Assembly (NCBI RefSeq): GCF_003614885.1
Contig: NZ_QZMS01000011.1
Coordinates: 1,363,711 to 1,427,710, forward strand
Origin: Photobacterium salinisoli
Lineage (GTDB): Bacteria; Pseudomonadota; Gammaproteobacteria; Enterobacterales; Vibrionaceae
Direction of reading: 5' to 3'
DNA: 64,000 nt
Part shown: one piece after another, positions 44,029 through 53,990 of the stretch
How positions within the stretch are numbered: the first letter of the stretch is position 1
Layout of the letters: the number at the start of each line of letters is the position of its first letter
Notes under the pieces: model-generated
Database searches by the model: none
Seen by the model: the letters and a program-made list of their open reading frames with translations, nothing else
Told to the model about the DNA's origin: nothing
Translations under genes and position numbers: made by a program

Positions 44029-47000
44029 CTAATTTTCAAGACCAAGCTGCTTCACAAAAATCCGCTCAAACTGAGACGTATTTATCGTATTGAGCGTTTT
44101 GATCAGTGCTGGGATATCGTCTTCGATGTTCAGGTTGATGTTGACCGGCCTTCCGTTCTGAAAGTGAGGATTCCGGCCCTTGAACCTGGCACTAGCATTT
44201 AATTGACCCTCTTTGGAATAGTCTATATCAACCGCAAGAGAGTCGTATTTATAATTTCTGAGAATCCGGGTGATCACTTTGAGGCTGTTTTCGCCTCTGG
44301 CGCTGACGTTATCATCGATACTTGCCCCTTCTTTATATTTCAGTACTCCCCCCGGACTTCTTGAAAATAAAGCACCTTTTTCAATGACGGGATGTCCGTT
44401 CACAACGCGTATGGGCAATAATCCATCCATTGTTCCCGTCAGTTCCACATCTTCAGGGTTAAATAAATCCATTAATTTCTTAAGATTGAGACTCTGGATA
44501 CGCAAAGGAATCACGTCAATATTGGTCAAAGAGTGGCTCACAACATTGCGGGTGCTTAACTGACCACCAAGCACGTTGGCGGTTGCTCTGTGCAGTGTAT
44601 AGAGGGGCTTATTGGTGTTGAAATCAATGCTGGCTGTTACGTCGTGAAACAAGGTGCCGAAATGAAGATAACTGGAGTGAACAGTCAGCGGCTGACGGCT
44701 CCGTATCGTATTGTTGGTTACCAAACTGGTCAATGACACGTTCAGATCGGCAAAGTGGGTGTCTTTGATATAGCCGCTTAAATGCGTTGTGAAGATATCC
44801 AGCGTGCCAGACCAGTTAGTATTCTGATATTTCAGATCTGCTCGGAGACTCACACTGCCATTATGCAGATCTGCACTGATAGGCAGCGGCGCGAGATAGT
44901 GTTTCTTAAGGCTCTGTTTTGCGGAAAAAGAAATGGGCTTTTGTGCTATCTGAATGCGGCTGATACGACTCTTCCATTCCTGAGTAAATGAAAAATCTAA
45001 CCATGGCTGACTTTGCGCGGTACTTAACCAACCTGTTATTGCGAGTGCGTCTGCGTTGAGTGTCAGTTTTCCCTGGTTGCGGATGACAGGCAACGCCTGG
45101 TTATTCAGGCTGAGCGCAAGTTGTGTCGAATAATCGCTGGAGAGCCTCCATGCCTGAACGTTTTTCTCTGCCTTTAATCCGTTTAACGTGATTGTGAGAT
45201 GACCGTCAAAGTGTTGCGCCGGGAGAGAGCTCTGATTCTTTCTCGATTCAGTGTCTTTAGCAATTGTGCGTAAGCTGCTGAATGCCGCATTCAGTGTGGC
45301 TGGTGATTCCCCGGTATTGAGCCACCGCAATTGCGATGACGGCGATGATGTGGATGGCAGTGTAAAGAGACTGCCCAGTTGAAGGACTGTATTGGGTATA
45401 TCTATGCGGACCTGATTTAAGCTGTTTTGCGTTTGATCAGCATAATCAGGCAAGACGATCGTTTGTGCGCTGAGCTGGGTGCTTCCCAGATTCAGCCTGA
45501 GCACGTTGCCAGTGCTTTGTATGTCGATGCGCTGTGATAGCTGCAGATTACTGATTTTCAGTGGGTCGAGCTCAAGAAGAGGCGCCTGTGCTGTAAGCGT
45601 ATTGGTGCCGTGGCATTGAGGCTGTACTGCCTCAGTTAACCGGGCCGGTATAGTCAGCGGCACCTGGCAGGAGAGGGCGTTTATAACAATTTGCCCTTGC
45701 GCAGCCGGGTTGTCGACGCTGATGTCCAACTGTTCCGGGGTGGTTAATCTGAACTGTGCCTGTTGCTGATCAAACGATAGTGCCCATGTCCAGATACCGT
45801 CATGGTTTAACGCTATGGCACTAGTGTCGTGAGGCTGATGTGAGCGGGGTATTCTGAACTGAATGCTGCCGGGCGCTCTTATCTTAATCGCATAGTGCCA
45901 TACCGGCGAAAGCGAATCTGGGACAGAGGCTGAATCAGGCTGGTGATCTTTTTTCTCTGGTTGCTTATTCTCCGGGGGGATTGTTTCTATTAGCTTTGCC
46001 TCAAAAGCTGCCTGCTGCAAATTCGGATCAGGCAGCGCTATAGATTGGACGGCGAAATAATCCATCACCTTAGTGACATTGTCACTTTTGCAATTAAGAG
46101 ACTGTGGCATGTCCGACGTAAATTGCCAGCTGGCATCACAGCTCACTAAATCCATACCGGACGAACGTGTTTGCTCAGCATCAGTGAGCTGTAAAGTAAA
46201 AACAGCCGGTTTGTTTTCAGACGCCAGAAAGTGGCTGGTAATCGGTAATAAGGTATTCTTGGCTGCTTTCACTTTTCCCTCTAATTCAAACCATGTGTTT
46301 TCTGTTTCTCGCTGAAAAATAAACCTGGCCTGAGACAAGTAATCTGTGATTGTCATCGATGCGATTTCAATTTGTTTAACCGGCGCCTGAAACAGCAAAC
46401 GGGCGATTTGTCCCAAATGGGGAAAATTCTTCGAGGCTGAAGACTGTTCCTGAGACAAGAATGCAGTGGGATTCAAGCGTAATGCGCTGATACTGAGTGC
46501 GAGCGAGTGCGCTGGCGACAATAAATCGATAGCCAGAGAGAGTTGGTGTATCCCATCCTGGTCAGATTGATCTGACAATGCGCTTGCCGGTGCTATGTGA
46601 TCAATTGATAACGAAAGGGGAAGCGATCCCTCCTTAGCCGGCAATGCAAAAGAAAGCCCATTGAACGAGACGGGGTAACTATCTTCTGTGAAAGCGGCCA
46701 GAGGGGGCTGGATATTGCCATGCCCGACTGTTCCACTAATCTGCAACACCGGTGTCGTTGAGACAGCAAGACTGATGTGATGTAAAGACTGCCGGTAGAG
46801 CGTTTTTGATGAAGGTATCGTTCGTTTAGTGTCTGACAATTCAGTGTCCGCAAGCGCGGCGGTAATAAGGAAGTGCCCCTCGGTCAGTGCTCCTTGGGTC
46901 ATCAGTGTTACCTTGTCGAAAGTAACGATGTCAGCGATCAACCCATTTTCAAGTAAAGTTTTTCTGAGTGCCGGCGGAATAGCCACTGCCAGCCTGTCGG

Positions 47001-47349
47001 CTTTAATTATCCAGCCAGCGGCAAGAGAGTCCCGAGGGAAGTCTGGCATGTTCGGCTGTTGTTCCCCGGCATAGCGGTTGAGCAGCAAAACGTTATTGAG
47101 GACAAATTCATTATCTTTAATGTTGATACTCAGTTTTTTAACTGAGATACCTTGTTTCGACAGGCTGATGCCAGAGACTGATCCTAATTGAATACCTTCT
47201 CCGGCTAACCAGAAAGTCACGCCTACGGCTAAAGAGGCTAAGGCGCAGGTGGCGAATATAAAGACCCATAGCAAGCCCCGTCGAATCCGACGCACAATAC
47301 TTGCAGAAGAGTGAGCTTGCGCGTTGTCATTGTATTTAGCTGTTGGCAT
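44029..47349 (-). CDS. ydbH: YdbH-family AsmA-like envelope protein
   Basis: 1106 residues. One N-terminal membrane anchor (GLLWVFIFATCALASLAVGV at ~29-48), then a very long periplasmic region of repeating beta-structure and a conserved C-terminal part (VNGHPVIEKGALFSRSPGG, then RILRNYKYDSLAVDIDYSKE, FKGRNPHFQNGRPVNINLNI). With TamB and YhdP, YdbH is one of three redundant bridges carrying phospholipid to the outer membrane in E. coli. It is longer than the E. coli protein (about 880), mostly through inserts in the middle such as a Pro/Glu/Lys-rich stretch near 470. Gap to ynbE is 47 bp. ATG at 47349. Confidence 0.9.
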   Translation of the reverse strand: MPTAKYNDNAQAHSSASIVRRIRRGLLWVFIFATCALASLAVGVTFWLAGEGIQLGSVSGISLSKQGISVKKLSINIKDNEFVLNNVLLLNRYAGEQQPNMPDFPRDSLAAGWIIKADRLAVAIPPALRKTLLENGLIADIVTFDKVTLMTQGALTEGHFLITAALADTELSDTKRTIPSSKTLYRQSLHHISLAVSTTPVLQISGTVGHGNIQPPLAAFTEDSYPVSFNGLSFALPAKEGSLPLSLSIDHIAPASALSDQSDQDGIHQLSLAIDLLSPAHSLALSISALRLNPTAFLSQEQSSASKNFPHLGQIARLLFQAPVKQIEIASMTITDYLSQARFIFQRETENTWFELEGKVKAAKNTLLPITSHFLASENKPAVFTLQLTDAEQTRSSGMDLVSCDASWQFTSDMPQSLNCKSDNVTKVMDYFAVQSIALPDPNLQQAAFEAKLIETIPPENKQPEKKDHQPDSASVPDSLSPVWHYAIKIRAPGSIQFRIPRSHQPHDTSAIALNHDGIWTWALSFDQQQAQFRLTTPEQLDISVDNPAAQGQIVINALSCQVPLTIPARLTEAVQPQCHGTNTLTAQAPLLELDPLKISNLQLSQRIDIQSTGNVLRLNLGSTQLSAQTIVLPDYADQTQNSLNQVRIDIPNTVLQLGSLFTLPSTSSPSSQLRWLNTGESPATLNAAFSSLRTIAKDTESRKNQSSLPAQHFDGHLTITLNGLKAEKNVQAWRLSSDYSTQLALSLNNQALPVIRNQGKLTLNADALAITGWLSTAQSQPWLDFSFTQEWKSRISRIQIAQKPISFSAKQSLKKHYLAPLPISADLHNGSVSLRADLKYQNTNWSGTLDIFTTHLSGYIKDTHFADLNVSLTSLVTNNTIRSRQPLTVHSSYLHFGTLFHDVTASIDFNTNKPLYTLHRATANVLGGQLSTRNVVSHSLTNIDVIPLRIQSLNLKKLMDLFNPEDVELTGTMDGLLPIRVVNGHPVIEKGALFSRSPGGVLKYKEGASIDDNVSARGENSLKVITRILRNYKYDSLAVDIDYSKEGQLNASARFKGRNPHFQNGRPVNINLNIEDDIPALIKTLNTINTSQFERIFVKQLGLEN

Positions 47350-47704
47350 AAAAGCTCAAGCGAGAATGAAAAACCTATGGTGCTTTCTTTACAAGCATAA
47401 GCTCTGTCTGGCTGAAATGCGGAATATTTGGTGTAAATCATCGTTTTATGGCCCGTCAGTGCGATGTTTTTTATCAGGCTTCAGCGATAGCATGCGTGGC
47501 AATCAATGTTTTTTTTATCGTTTTTTTATCAAGGTTCATAAAATTTACTGATGCAAATGTTACGAGTGGGAAGTGACATATGCTTTGGATGAAGGTTTTT
47601 CAGCGCTTATCACTAAATCCAGTCCAGATAGGGGATTGCACAACTTATTTAAACCTGAGACAAAGAAGCTCATTACTATAAAAAACTACACAGGACGTAT
47701 TTGA
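47350..47704. other. Divergent intergenic region between ydbH and the NRAMP-like gene
   Basis: 355 bp that must contain both promoters. I see T-rich runs (TTTTTTTTATCG near 47511) and no ORF, RNA gene or clear operator. Confidence 0.4.
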
Positions 47705-48982
47705 ATGTCAGACACAGTATCTATCCCGCCGCAATCCAGACAGGGAGGTGGCATCAAGCAATTAATTAAATCCTTAGGGCCCGGGATCATGATGGCGTCG
47801 GCCGCGGTTGGCGGATCGCACCTGGTTGCATCAACCAAAGCCGGGGCCATATACGGCTGGCAACTGGCCGCGATTATTTTACTGGTTAACCTTTTTAAAT
47901 ATCCATTTTTCAGGGCTGGTATTCAATACACAATGGGAACAGGCAAAAGCCTGGTTGAAGGCTACGACGAATTAGGGCGTGGCTATCTTTGGGTATTTTC
48001 AGGGCTTAATCTGTTATCCGGTATTGTGAATACAGCAGCGCTGTTGCTGTTCAGTGCCAGCCTGCTGGGTTATTTTATGCCGGGCAATTTGCCTCTGCCG
48101 GTTCTCTCTGCCATTGTGCTGGTGGCATGTCTGGGCATTTTAATGGCTGGTCACTATAAAGCGCTGGACGGACTGTCAAAAGTCATTATGTCCGTGTTGG
48201 TTATCGCTACTATTTCCGCTGTTGTCATAGCGGCAGGCAACGGCAGTGCCGCCCCGGCTGAATATCAGGGACCTTCTGCCTGGACCCTGGCTTCTTTTGG
48301 TTTCATTGTCGTGATGATGGGCTGGATGCCGGCCCCAATAGAAATTTCATGCCTGACATCACTCTGGCTGAAGAGTCAGCGTAAAGAGCAAACAGTGACA
48401 ACGCGCTCGGCATTGTTTGACTTCAATGTTGGCTACATTGGTACGGCAATTCTGGCGGTTGTGTTTCTTTCACTGGGTGCTTTGGTGCTGTATGGAACGG
48501 GTACTGAACTGAAAGCGTCAGGAATCGGCTTCTCTCATCAGTTAGTGAGCATGTATGCGTCTACCATAGGTGAGTGGTCTCGTTACCTGATCGCCGTGAT
48601 CGCTTTCTTCTGTATTTTTGGCAGTACGATTACCGTTATCGATGGTTATTCTCGTGCGCTTGCCGAAGCACAGCTGGTTATTCAGAAAAAACCACTGGAG
48701 CAAAACAGCTATATTAATGGGTGGATGATTGTTGTCAGTGTGTTTGCGATGGCGATCATTTTGTTCTTCACTTCAGCACTGATGCCAATGATGGACTTTG
48801 CCATGATCCTGGCCTTTATGACGACACCTGTCTTTGCTTATCTGAACTATCGCCTGGTGTCCACGGCATCATTGCCAGAAGATTTGAAACTCACTAAATC
48901 AATGAAACTTCTGTCATGGGCGGGTTTAACCTATCTTTACGGTTTTCTGGCCATCTTTATCTGGTGGAAATGGTTGATGTAA
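47705..48982 (+). CDS. NRAMP-family-like transporter without canonical metal motif
   Basis: 425 residues, eleven or so membrane segments. The overall pattern is NRAMP (SLGPGIMMASAAVGGSHLVA in TM1, TKAGAIYGWQL, FFRAGIQYTMGTGKSLVEGY). TM1 of metal-transporting NRAMPs has DPGN; here that position reads AVGGS. TM6 has MGWMPAPIEIS in place of the usual MPHN-type motif. It therefore belongs to a divergent NRAMP clade that may move something other than Mn2+/Fe2+. Start ATG at 47705 after ACAGGACG. Ends at the terminator at 49007-49032. Confidence 0.82.
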   Translation: MSDTVSIPPQSRQGGGIKQLIKSLGPGIMMASAAVGGSHLVASTKAGAIYGWQLAAIILLVNLFKYPFFRAGIQYTMGTGKSLVEGYDELGRGYLWVFSGLNLLSGIVNTAALLLFSASLLGYFMPGNLPLPVLSAIVLVACLGILMAGHYKALDGLSKVIMSVLVIATISAVVIAAGNGSAAPAEYQGPSAWTLASFGFIVVMMGWMPAPIEISCLTSLWLKSQRKEQTVTTRSALFDFNVGYIGTAILAVVFLSLGALVLYGTGTELKASGIGFSHQLVSMYASTIGEWSRYLIAVIAFFCIFGSTITVIDGYSRALAEAQLVIQKKPLEQNSYINGWMIVVSVFAMAIILFFTSALMPMMDFAMILAFMTTPVFAYLNYRLVSTASLPEDLKLTKSMKLLSWAGLTYLYGFLAIFIWWKWLM

Positions 48983-49006
48983 GCCACATTCTTGGAATGA
49001 AATGTT

Positions 49007-49032
49007 AAAGCCCTCAACCGAGGGCTTTTTCT
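49007..49032 (+). terminator. Terminator of the NRAMP-like gene
   Basis: AAAGCCCTC, AACC loop, complement, then TTTTTCTTTT; 24 bp after the stop. Confidence 0.92.
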
Positions 49033-49093
49033 TTTGTTATGCTTATAAAACAATATCTTGTGATCTGCTTGTAAATAAATATTTCATTGAAGC

Positions 49094-49121
49094 TTGTCAA
49101 ATAGAGTATTTGCTCTAATAT
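49094..49121 (+). promoter_or_regulatory. Sigma-70 promoter with embedded palindrome before the export operon
   Basis: TTGTCA at 49094-49099, 16-bp spacer, TAATAT at 49116-49121. The spacer contains the inverted repeat TAGAG-TATTTG-CTCTA (49102-49117), a likely repressor or activator site. Start of translation is 32 bp further. Confidence 0.65.
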
Positions 49122-49152
49122 GGGCAGTCATTCTTGAGGTCATTAAGGATAT

Positions 49153-50586
49153 ATGATGATTGTAAGGCCGACTCTGGCTAGACCCATCACCCTGGCGCTG
49201 CTGATAAGTTCCATGTGTTTCCCTGTGAAAGCGGCGACAGTCAGTTTCGACGATGCATGGCGAATTGTCCGAAACAATAACGATGAACTGGCGGCAGAAA
49301 AAAGCAATGTAGAAAAGGCCGAATACCTGCAAGAGGCATCGAAAGCACTGTCTTTACCCAGAGTGACGGTGTCTGCCAACTATACCTACCTGGACGGTCC
49401 TATTGAGATTGCGCCTTCTGATTTGATTGCGAGTACCCCGGCCGGGCGAAGCCAGGCAAACAGTTTAGGTGGCCTGGCCCAGCTCATGGGGATGACTCCG
49501 GGGCAGTTCGACAAAATGTTCACCTCACAACTTACCGACAGAGATATTCTGACCAGTTCAGTTCGCGCTATCTGGCCGGTATTTCTCGGGGGAAGAGTGA
49601 TGGCAGCCCAGGACATCGCGAAAGGAAAAACCCAGGAAGCCAGGTATATGCTCGAAATGAAAGAGCATGCCAAATTTGAAGATCTGTCGACCTATTATTT
49701 TGGTGTGGTATTAGCGCAACAAGTGCTGGACACGCGTCTGGAAGCAGAACGTGGATTGGAAAAGCATTATAAAAATGCCCTGAAGTTAGAATCGCAAGGA
49801 CAGATAGCCAAAGTTGAGCGTTTGCAAGCACAGTCGTCTTTTGATAAAGCCCGTGTTGAGCGTCTTAAAGCCCAGCGCGATCTGGAAATTGCACAAGTTG
49901 CTCTGACACGCTTACTGAAATTACAAACGCCTGCATTACCTTCAACATCCTTATTCGTCAATGAAGGGCTACCGGCAATGACCACCTTTATTGATAAAAC
50001 CCTTAGTGACTACCCCGGTCTTCATATTCTTGATGCAAAAAAAACGCAGGCGAACGGCGTGTTAGATGCAGAAAAGGGTAAATACTACCCGGAAGTTTTT
50101 CTGTACGGGAATTACAACCTTTATGAAGAAGACACGCTGGCAGCGAAAACAACGCCAGACTGGGCGGTAGGCGTGGGTGTCAGTATTCCGCTACTCGACT
50201 CTTCAGGCCGTTCAGACAAGGTAAAAGCGGCTCACAGCGCAATGACACAGGTGAATTACCTGCGCGCACAGGCAGAGCAGGATCTGAGCGTGCTGGTTGA
50301 GAAAACCTACCGGGAAGCCTCTCAGGCACTGGAGGAATATGACGGACTGGCTTCCAGTATTGCGCTGGCCAAGGAAAGTGTGGTGTTACGTGAAAAAGCT
50401 TTCAGTCAGGGCCTGTCGACATCTCTTGATGTTGTTGATGCCGAACTCTATCTGGCGAGTGTAAAAACGCAGCGCTTTGCCGCGGCTTATCACTACGTCA
50501 CAGCATTGTCACGATTACTGGCTGTCAGCGGTGATATCAATACCTTCGACCAATATGAAAATTACAAAGGACTTAAGGTTAACTGA
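49153..50586 (+). CDS. TolC-family outer membrane efflux channel
   Basis: 477 residues. A signal peptide (TLALLISSMCFPVKA) is followed by a TolC-type duplicated helical-barrel sequence: VSFDDAWRIVRNNNDELAAE at the start, ANYTYLDGP, EDLSTYYFGVVLAQQVLDTR, and in the second half LHILDAKKTQANGVLDAEKG and EVFLYGNYNLYEED. Forms the outer-membrane exit duct. First gene of a four-gene export operon; the next gene begins 1 bp after its stop. Two adjacent ATGs (49153, 49156) are possible starts. Confidence 0.9.
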   Translation: MMIVRPTLARPITLALLISSMCFPVKAATVSFDDAWRIVRNNNDELAAEKSNVEKAEYLQEASKALSLPRVTVSANYTYLDGPIEIAPSDLIASTPAGRSQANSLGGLAQLMGMTPGQFDKMFTSQLTDRDILTSSVRAIWPVFLGGRVMAAQDIAKGKTQEARYMLEMKEHAKFEDLSTYYFGVVLAQQVLDTRLEAERGLEKHYKNALKLESQGQIAKVERLQAQSSFDKARVERLKAQRDLEIAQVALTRLLKLQTPALPSTSLFVNEGLPAMTTFIDKTLSDYPGLHILDAKKTQANGVLDAEKGKYYPEVFLYGNYNLYEEDTLAAKTTPDWAVGVGVSIPLLDSSGRSDKVKAAHSAMTQVNYLRAQAEQDLSVLVEKTYREASQALEEYDGLASSIALAKESVVLREKAFSQGLSTSLDVVDAELYLASVKTQRFAAAYHYVTALSRLLAVSGDINTFDQYENYKGLKVN

Positions 50587-50587
50587 A

Positions 50588-51565
50588 ATGAGTAAGTTCA
50601 AAACTCTTGCCGTGGTATTACCGGCTGCTGCGCTGGCCACTTGGCTGGGATACAGATTCTGGAACGCGTATCAGCCAGAAGTCGAGCGTTTGCAGGGGCA
50701 GATTGAAGCTCAGCAATACAATATCTCTTCGAAAGTTGCCGGCCGAATTGATCAGGTACTGGTGCGTAAAGGGGATAAAGTCACAGAAGGGCAATTGATC
50801 TTTACCTTACTGAGTCCTGAAATTGACGCCAAACTCGAACAGGCGAAAGCCAGTCAGCAGGCGGCAGGGGCACTGGCTGATGAAGCACAAAATGGCGCAC
50901 GTGCTCAGGAAGTCGCGGCTGCCAGCGATCAGTGGCAAAAAGCCAAAGCGGCTGCAGCGCTTGGTGAAAAAACCTATCGCCGGATAAATAACCTTTATCG
51001 TGACGGTGTTGTAGCAGAGCAGAAAAGGGATGAGGCTTACACCCAGTGGCAAGCGGCCCGCTATACCGAGCAAGCTGCTTATCAGATGTTTGAAATGGCC
51101 AAAGAAGGCGCGCGGGAAGAAACCAAACGCGCCGCGCAAGAAAAAGAGCGTATGGCTGCCGGTGCCGTCGCTGAAGTCGAAGCCTATGCGGCGGATACTA
51201 AGATATCCAGCTGGCATGATGGCGAGGTCAGCCAGATCCTGCTTCATGGTGGGGAATTAGCACCACAAGGCTTTCCGGTTGTCAGCATCATAGATATGGA
51301 TAACGCTTGGGCGGTGTTTCATGTCCGGGAAGACAGGCTGGCCGATTTTTCCAAGGGCACTCACTTCGAGGCCAAGGTGCCGGCATTGGGGGATCAAACG
51401 ATCCCGTTTACTGTAACGCATGTTTCCGTTATGGGGGATTTTGCGACATGGCGGGCAACGGATACCCGGCAAGGTTTCGATATGCGCACTTTTGAAGTAG
51501 AAGCACGTCCGTTGCAGCCCGTTGACGGATTGCGTGTCGGTATGAGCGTGTTGGTAGAGCGCTGA
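50588..51565 (+). CDS. HlyD/EmrA-type periplasmic adaptor
   Basis: 325 residues. One N-terminal membrane anchor (LAVVLPAAALATWLGYRFW), a split lipoyl domain (GQIEAQQYNISSKVAGRIDQ, then VLVRKGDKVTEGQLIF), a long alpha-helical hairpin (residues ~85-210, rich in Ala, Glu and Lys), and a beta-barrel end (GMSVLVER). Links the inner-membrane permeases to the TolC channel. The ATG at 50588 lies directly after the TolC-type stop. Part of the export operon. Confidence 0.9.
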   Translation: MSKFKTLAVVLPAAALATWLGYRFWNAYQPEVERLQGQIEAQQYNISSKVAGRIDQVLVRKGDKVTEGQLIFTLLSPEIDAKLEQAKASQQAAGALADEAQNGARAQEVAAASDQWQKAKAAAALGEKTYRRINNLYRDGVVAEQKRDEAYTQWQAARYTEQAAYQMFEMAKEGAREETKRAAQEKERMAAGAVAEVEAYAADTKISSWHDGEVSQILLHGGELAPQGFPVVSIIDMDNAWAVFHVREDRLADFSKGTHFEAKVPALGDQTIPFTVTHVSVMGDFATWRATDTRQGFDMRTFEVEARPLQPVDGLRVGMSVLVER

Positions 51566-51566
51566 T

Positions 51567-52718
51567 ATGTGGTTAAACACAATGCAGCGAGAGTGGCAAC
51601 TCATCCGTCAGGAACCCTGGCTGAAGGCGATGCTGTTCTTTTTGCCTTTAAGTCTTTTTGTGCTGATGTGGTGGATATTCTCGCAAGGGATCGCGCGTGA
51701 TCTGCCCGTCGGTGTCGTCGACCTGGATCACAGTCGCCTGTCCCGTGGATTGATCCGATACTACGATGCCAGCCCGACCTTGTCGGTTGCCCGACAGTTC
51801 AGCGAGGTAGAAGAGGGTACAGCGTTAATGCGCAACGGAGAAATTTATGCGCTGGTGGTTATTCCTGATTCTCTTGAAAAAGACACATTACTCGGGCGCT
51901 CTCCGTCTGTCACTGTCTTCTATAACGCACAGTTTATTTTGATTGCCAAGCTGATAAACAGCGCTTTCGTGTCGGCGCAGTCGACCTATGCTGCCAGCAT
52001 AGATACGGTAAGCAATATGGTGTCAGGTACGCCAGTACCGCAACAGGCGCTGGGGCAAGCCCTGCCTGTGCGAAATCAGATAACCCCGTTATTTAACAGT
52101 AACTCGCACTATGGGCAGTTTTTGGTTTCGGCGGCTATTCCAGCGATGTGGCAGATCTTCATTATTGCCACCACTGTCATGGCTCTGGCGGCTGAGCAGC
52201 GGCGGCAGGGGTTACTGGCCTGGTTGGGACAACATCCGGTTAAGCATGTTGTCAGTAAGCTCATACCTTATGCGACGGTTTTTATTCTGCAAGGTGTGTT
52301 GTTTCTGTGGGGGATGTATTCGCTGCTGGACTGGCCTATGCACGGTAGCTGGATCATTGTGTTTGCAGCGCAGTGTTTGATGGTGATCGCTTGTCAGAGT
52401 GTGGCTGTGCTGTTCTTTTTCCTTGCGATGGATGTCACCCGGGCGATGAGTTTCGTGGCCGGATTTTCAGCACCGGCATTTGCTTTTATGGGAATAACCT
52501 TTCCTGCGACAGACATGCCAGCTATCGCAACAGGCTGGCGGGCACTGTTACCTGTCAGTCATTATATTGAAATACAGGTCCAGCAGGTTAACTATGGTAC
52601 GGGCTTACAGCAAGCTATGCCACAGATGATGGCGCTTGCGGTATTTCTGCTGGCAATGGGGTTAGGAATACTGAGAATGCTGGTCTGGCGTGAGCGCCAG
52701 CTGGAGGGCTGCGCATGA
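51567..52718 (+). CDS. ABC-2 type permease, first subunit (YhhJ-like)
   Basis: 383 residues. An N-terminal membrane segment (FFLPLSLFVLMWWIFSQGI), an extracytoplasmic domain of about 150 residues starting LPVGVVDLDHSRLSRGLIRY, and five to six C-terminal segments, the layout of ABC-2 permeases of the YhhJ/YbhR type. Signature FSAPAFAFMGITFPATDMP in the last third. Exporter core for an unknown substrate. The next permease overlaps by 4 bases (ATGA). No ATPase gene is present in the operon. Confidence 0.88.
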   Translation: MWLNTMQREWQLIRQEPWLKAMLFFLPLSLFVLMWWIFSQGIARDLPVGVVDLDHSRLSRGLIRYYDASPTLSVARQFSEVEEGTALMRNGEIYALVVIPDSLEKDTLLGRSPSVTVFYNAQFILIAKLINSAFVSAQSTYAASIDTVSNMVSGTPVPQQALGQALPVRNQITPLFNSNSHYGQFLVSAAIPAMWQIFIIATTVMALAAEQRRQGLLAWLGQHPVKHVVSKLIPYATVFILQGVLFLWGMYSLLDWPMHGSWIIVFAAQCLMVIACQSVAVLFFFLAMDVTRAMSFVAGFSAPAFAFMGITFPATDMPAIATGWRALLPVSHYIEIQVQQVNYGTGLQQAMPQMMALAVFLLAMGLGILRMLVWRERQLEGCA

Positions 52719-53893
52719 GCTGGCGTCAATTGTTTCTGAGTGAATTGAAAGCGGTGTTCACGAACCCGGCGATCATTTTCACTGTATTTGGCGGCGTATT
52801 AATGTATTCACTCATTTATCCGCTGCCTTATTCAAACCAGCTTCCGCGCGAGCAGCAGATTGCGGTTGTCAACTTGGACAACAGTGCGGTGAGTCGGACG
52901 CTGATCCGCATGGTAGACGCGACACCACAGGTGGCTGTGATGAAAACCGCCGCAAGTATTGAAGAAGCCAAAAGCTGGATTCAGGCACAAGAAGTTAAAG
53001 GGATGCTAGTGATCCCTGAGCATTTTTACCGGGATCTCCTGCTGGGTACCAGCCCGACAGTGTCTTTCGCCGGTGATGCGGCATTGTTTCTCGTTTACGG
53101 AACTGTGGTTGAAGGGCTGGCAACCGCAACGGGAACGCTCAGCGCTGAAGCAAAAGTGGCTCGTATGATTATCGAAGGCGATAACTTGACCTTAGCTTCT
53201 GAACAGTATGCGTCGCTGAAACTCAATATGCGCCCGGTATTCAACCCGACAATGGGCTACATCAATTACGTGGTCCCGGCAGTATTCGTACTGATACTCC
53301 ATCAGACACTGCTGATTGGCTCTGCATTAGTTGGCGCGGCGCAGAGTGAAATGCACCGAACCGCGGGGCCGGGTTACTGGCATACCTGCTCGCCCTGGCG
53401 AATGATTTTTACACGTATCTGCTTGTTTACCATGATCTATATGCCTCTGTGTGCTTACTACTTTGGGTTCAGCTTTGATTATTATGGTATCAGTCGTCAG
53501 GCTTCAATCGGTGATATGGTAATGCTGACAGTGCCGTTTCTGATCTCAGTAACAGCGTTAGGTATAGTCATCGGTGAGCTGATCCCCCGTAAGGAACTGG
53601 CTACAGTTATCGTTCTGCTCAGCTCACTGCCTTTGGTTTTCTCGGCTGGTTTCGTATGGCCCGTTTCCGCACTGCCGGCCCCGGTTTACTGGCTGGCACA
53701 ATGGGTGCCTTCGACACCAGCGATCAACGGATTTCTGCGGTTAAATCAGATGGGAGCGAGTTTTAGTCAGATCAGTGCCTGGTGGTTTCAGCTTTGGGGA
53801 CTGGCTGTTTTGTATTCACTGGCCGCTTTAGGCCTGGTGTTCAGAAACCGCCGCCGTCGGGAACGCGTTTCTGAGGCTCCGGCAACAGTTTGA
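52715..53893 (+). CDS. ABC-2 type permease, second subunit
   Basis: 392 residues, paralogous to the first permease: IAVVNLDNSAVSRTLIRMVD matches its VVDLDHSRLSRGLIR, with the same topology. LPLVFSAGFVWPVSALPAP corresponds to the conserved C-terminal element. The two probably form a heterodimer. ATGA overlap with the preceding gene; 97 bp to the LysR start. It has no ATP-binding motifs. Confidence 0.88.
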   Translation: MSWRQLFLSELKAVFTNPAIIFTVFGGVLMYSLIYPLPYSNQLPREQQIAVVNLDNSAVSRTLIRMVDATPQVAVMKTAASIEEAKSWIQAQEVKGMLVIPEHFYRDLLLGTSPTVSFAGDAALFLVYGTVVEGLATATGTLSAEAKVARMIIEGDNLTLASEQYASLKLNMRPVFNPTMGYINYVVPAVFVLILHQTLLIGSALVGAAQSEMHRTAGPGYWHTCSPWRMIFTRICLFTMIYMPLCAYYFGFSFDYYGISRQASIGDMVMLTVPFLISVTALGIVIGELIPRKELATVIVLLSSLPLVFSAGFVWPVSALPAPVYWLAQWVPSTPAINGFLRLNQMGASFSQISAWWFQLWGLAVLYSLAALGLVFRNRRRRERVSEAPATV

Positions 53894-53990
53894 ACCTGAT
53901 GCATTGAGCGGTATGCACAGATAGGCATTTTCAGGTGAATGTGTTAAAACAGCCTCATAATAAATGGCTGTATTGGCACAGGGATTGAAA

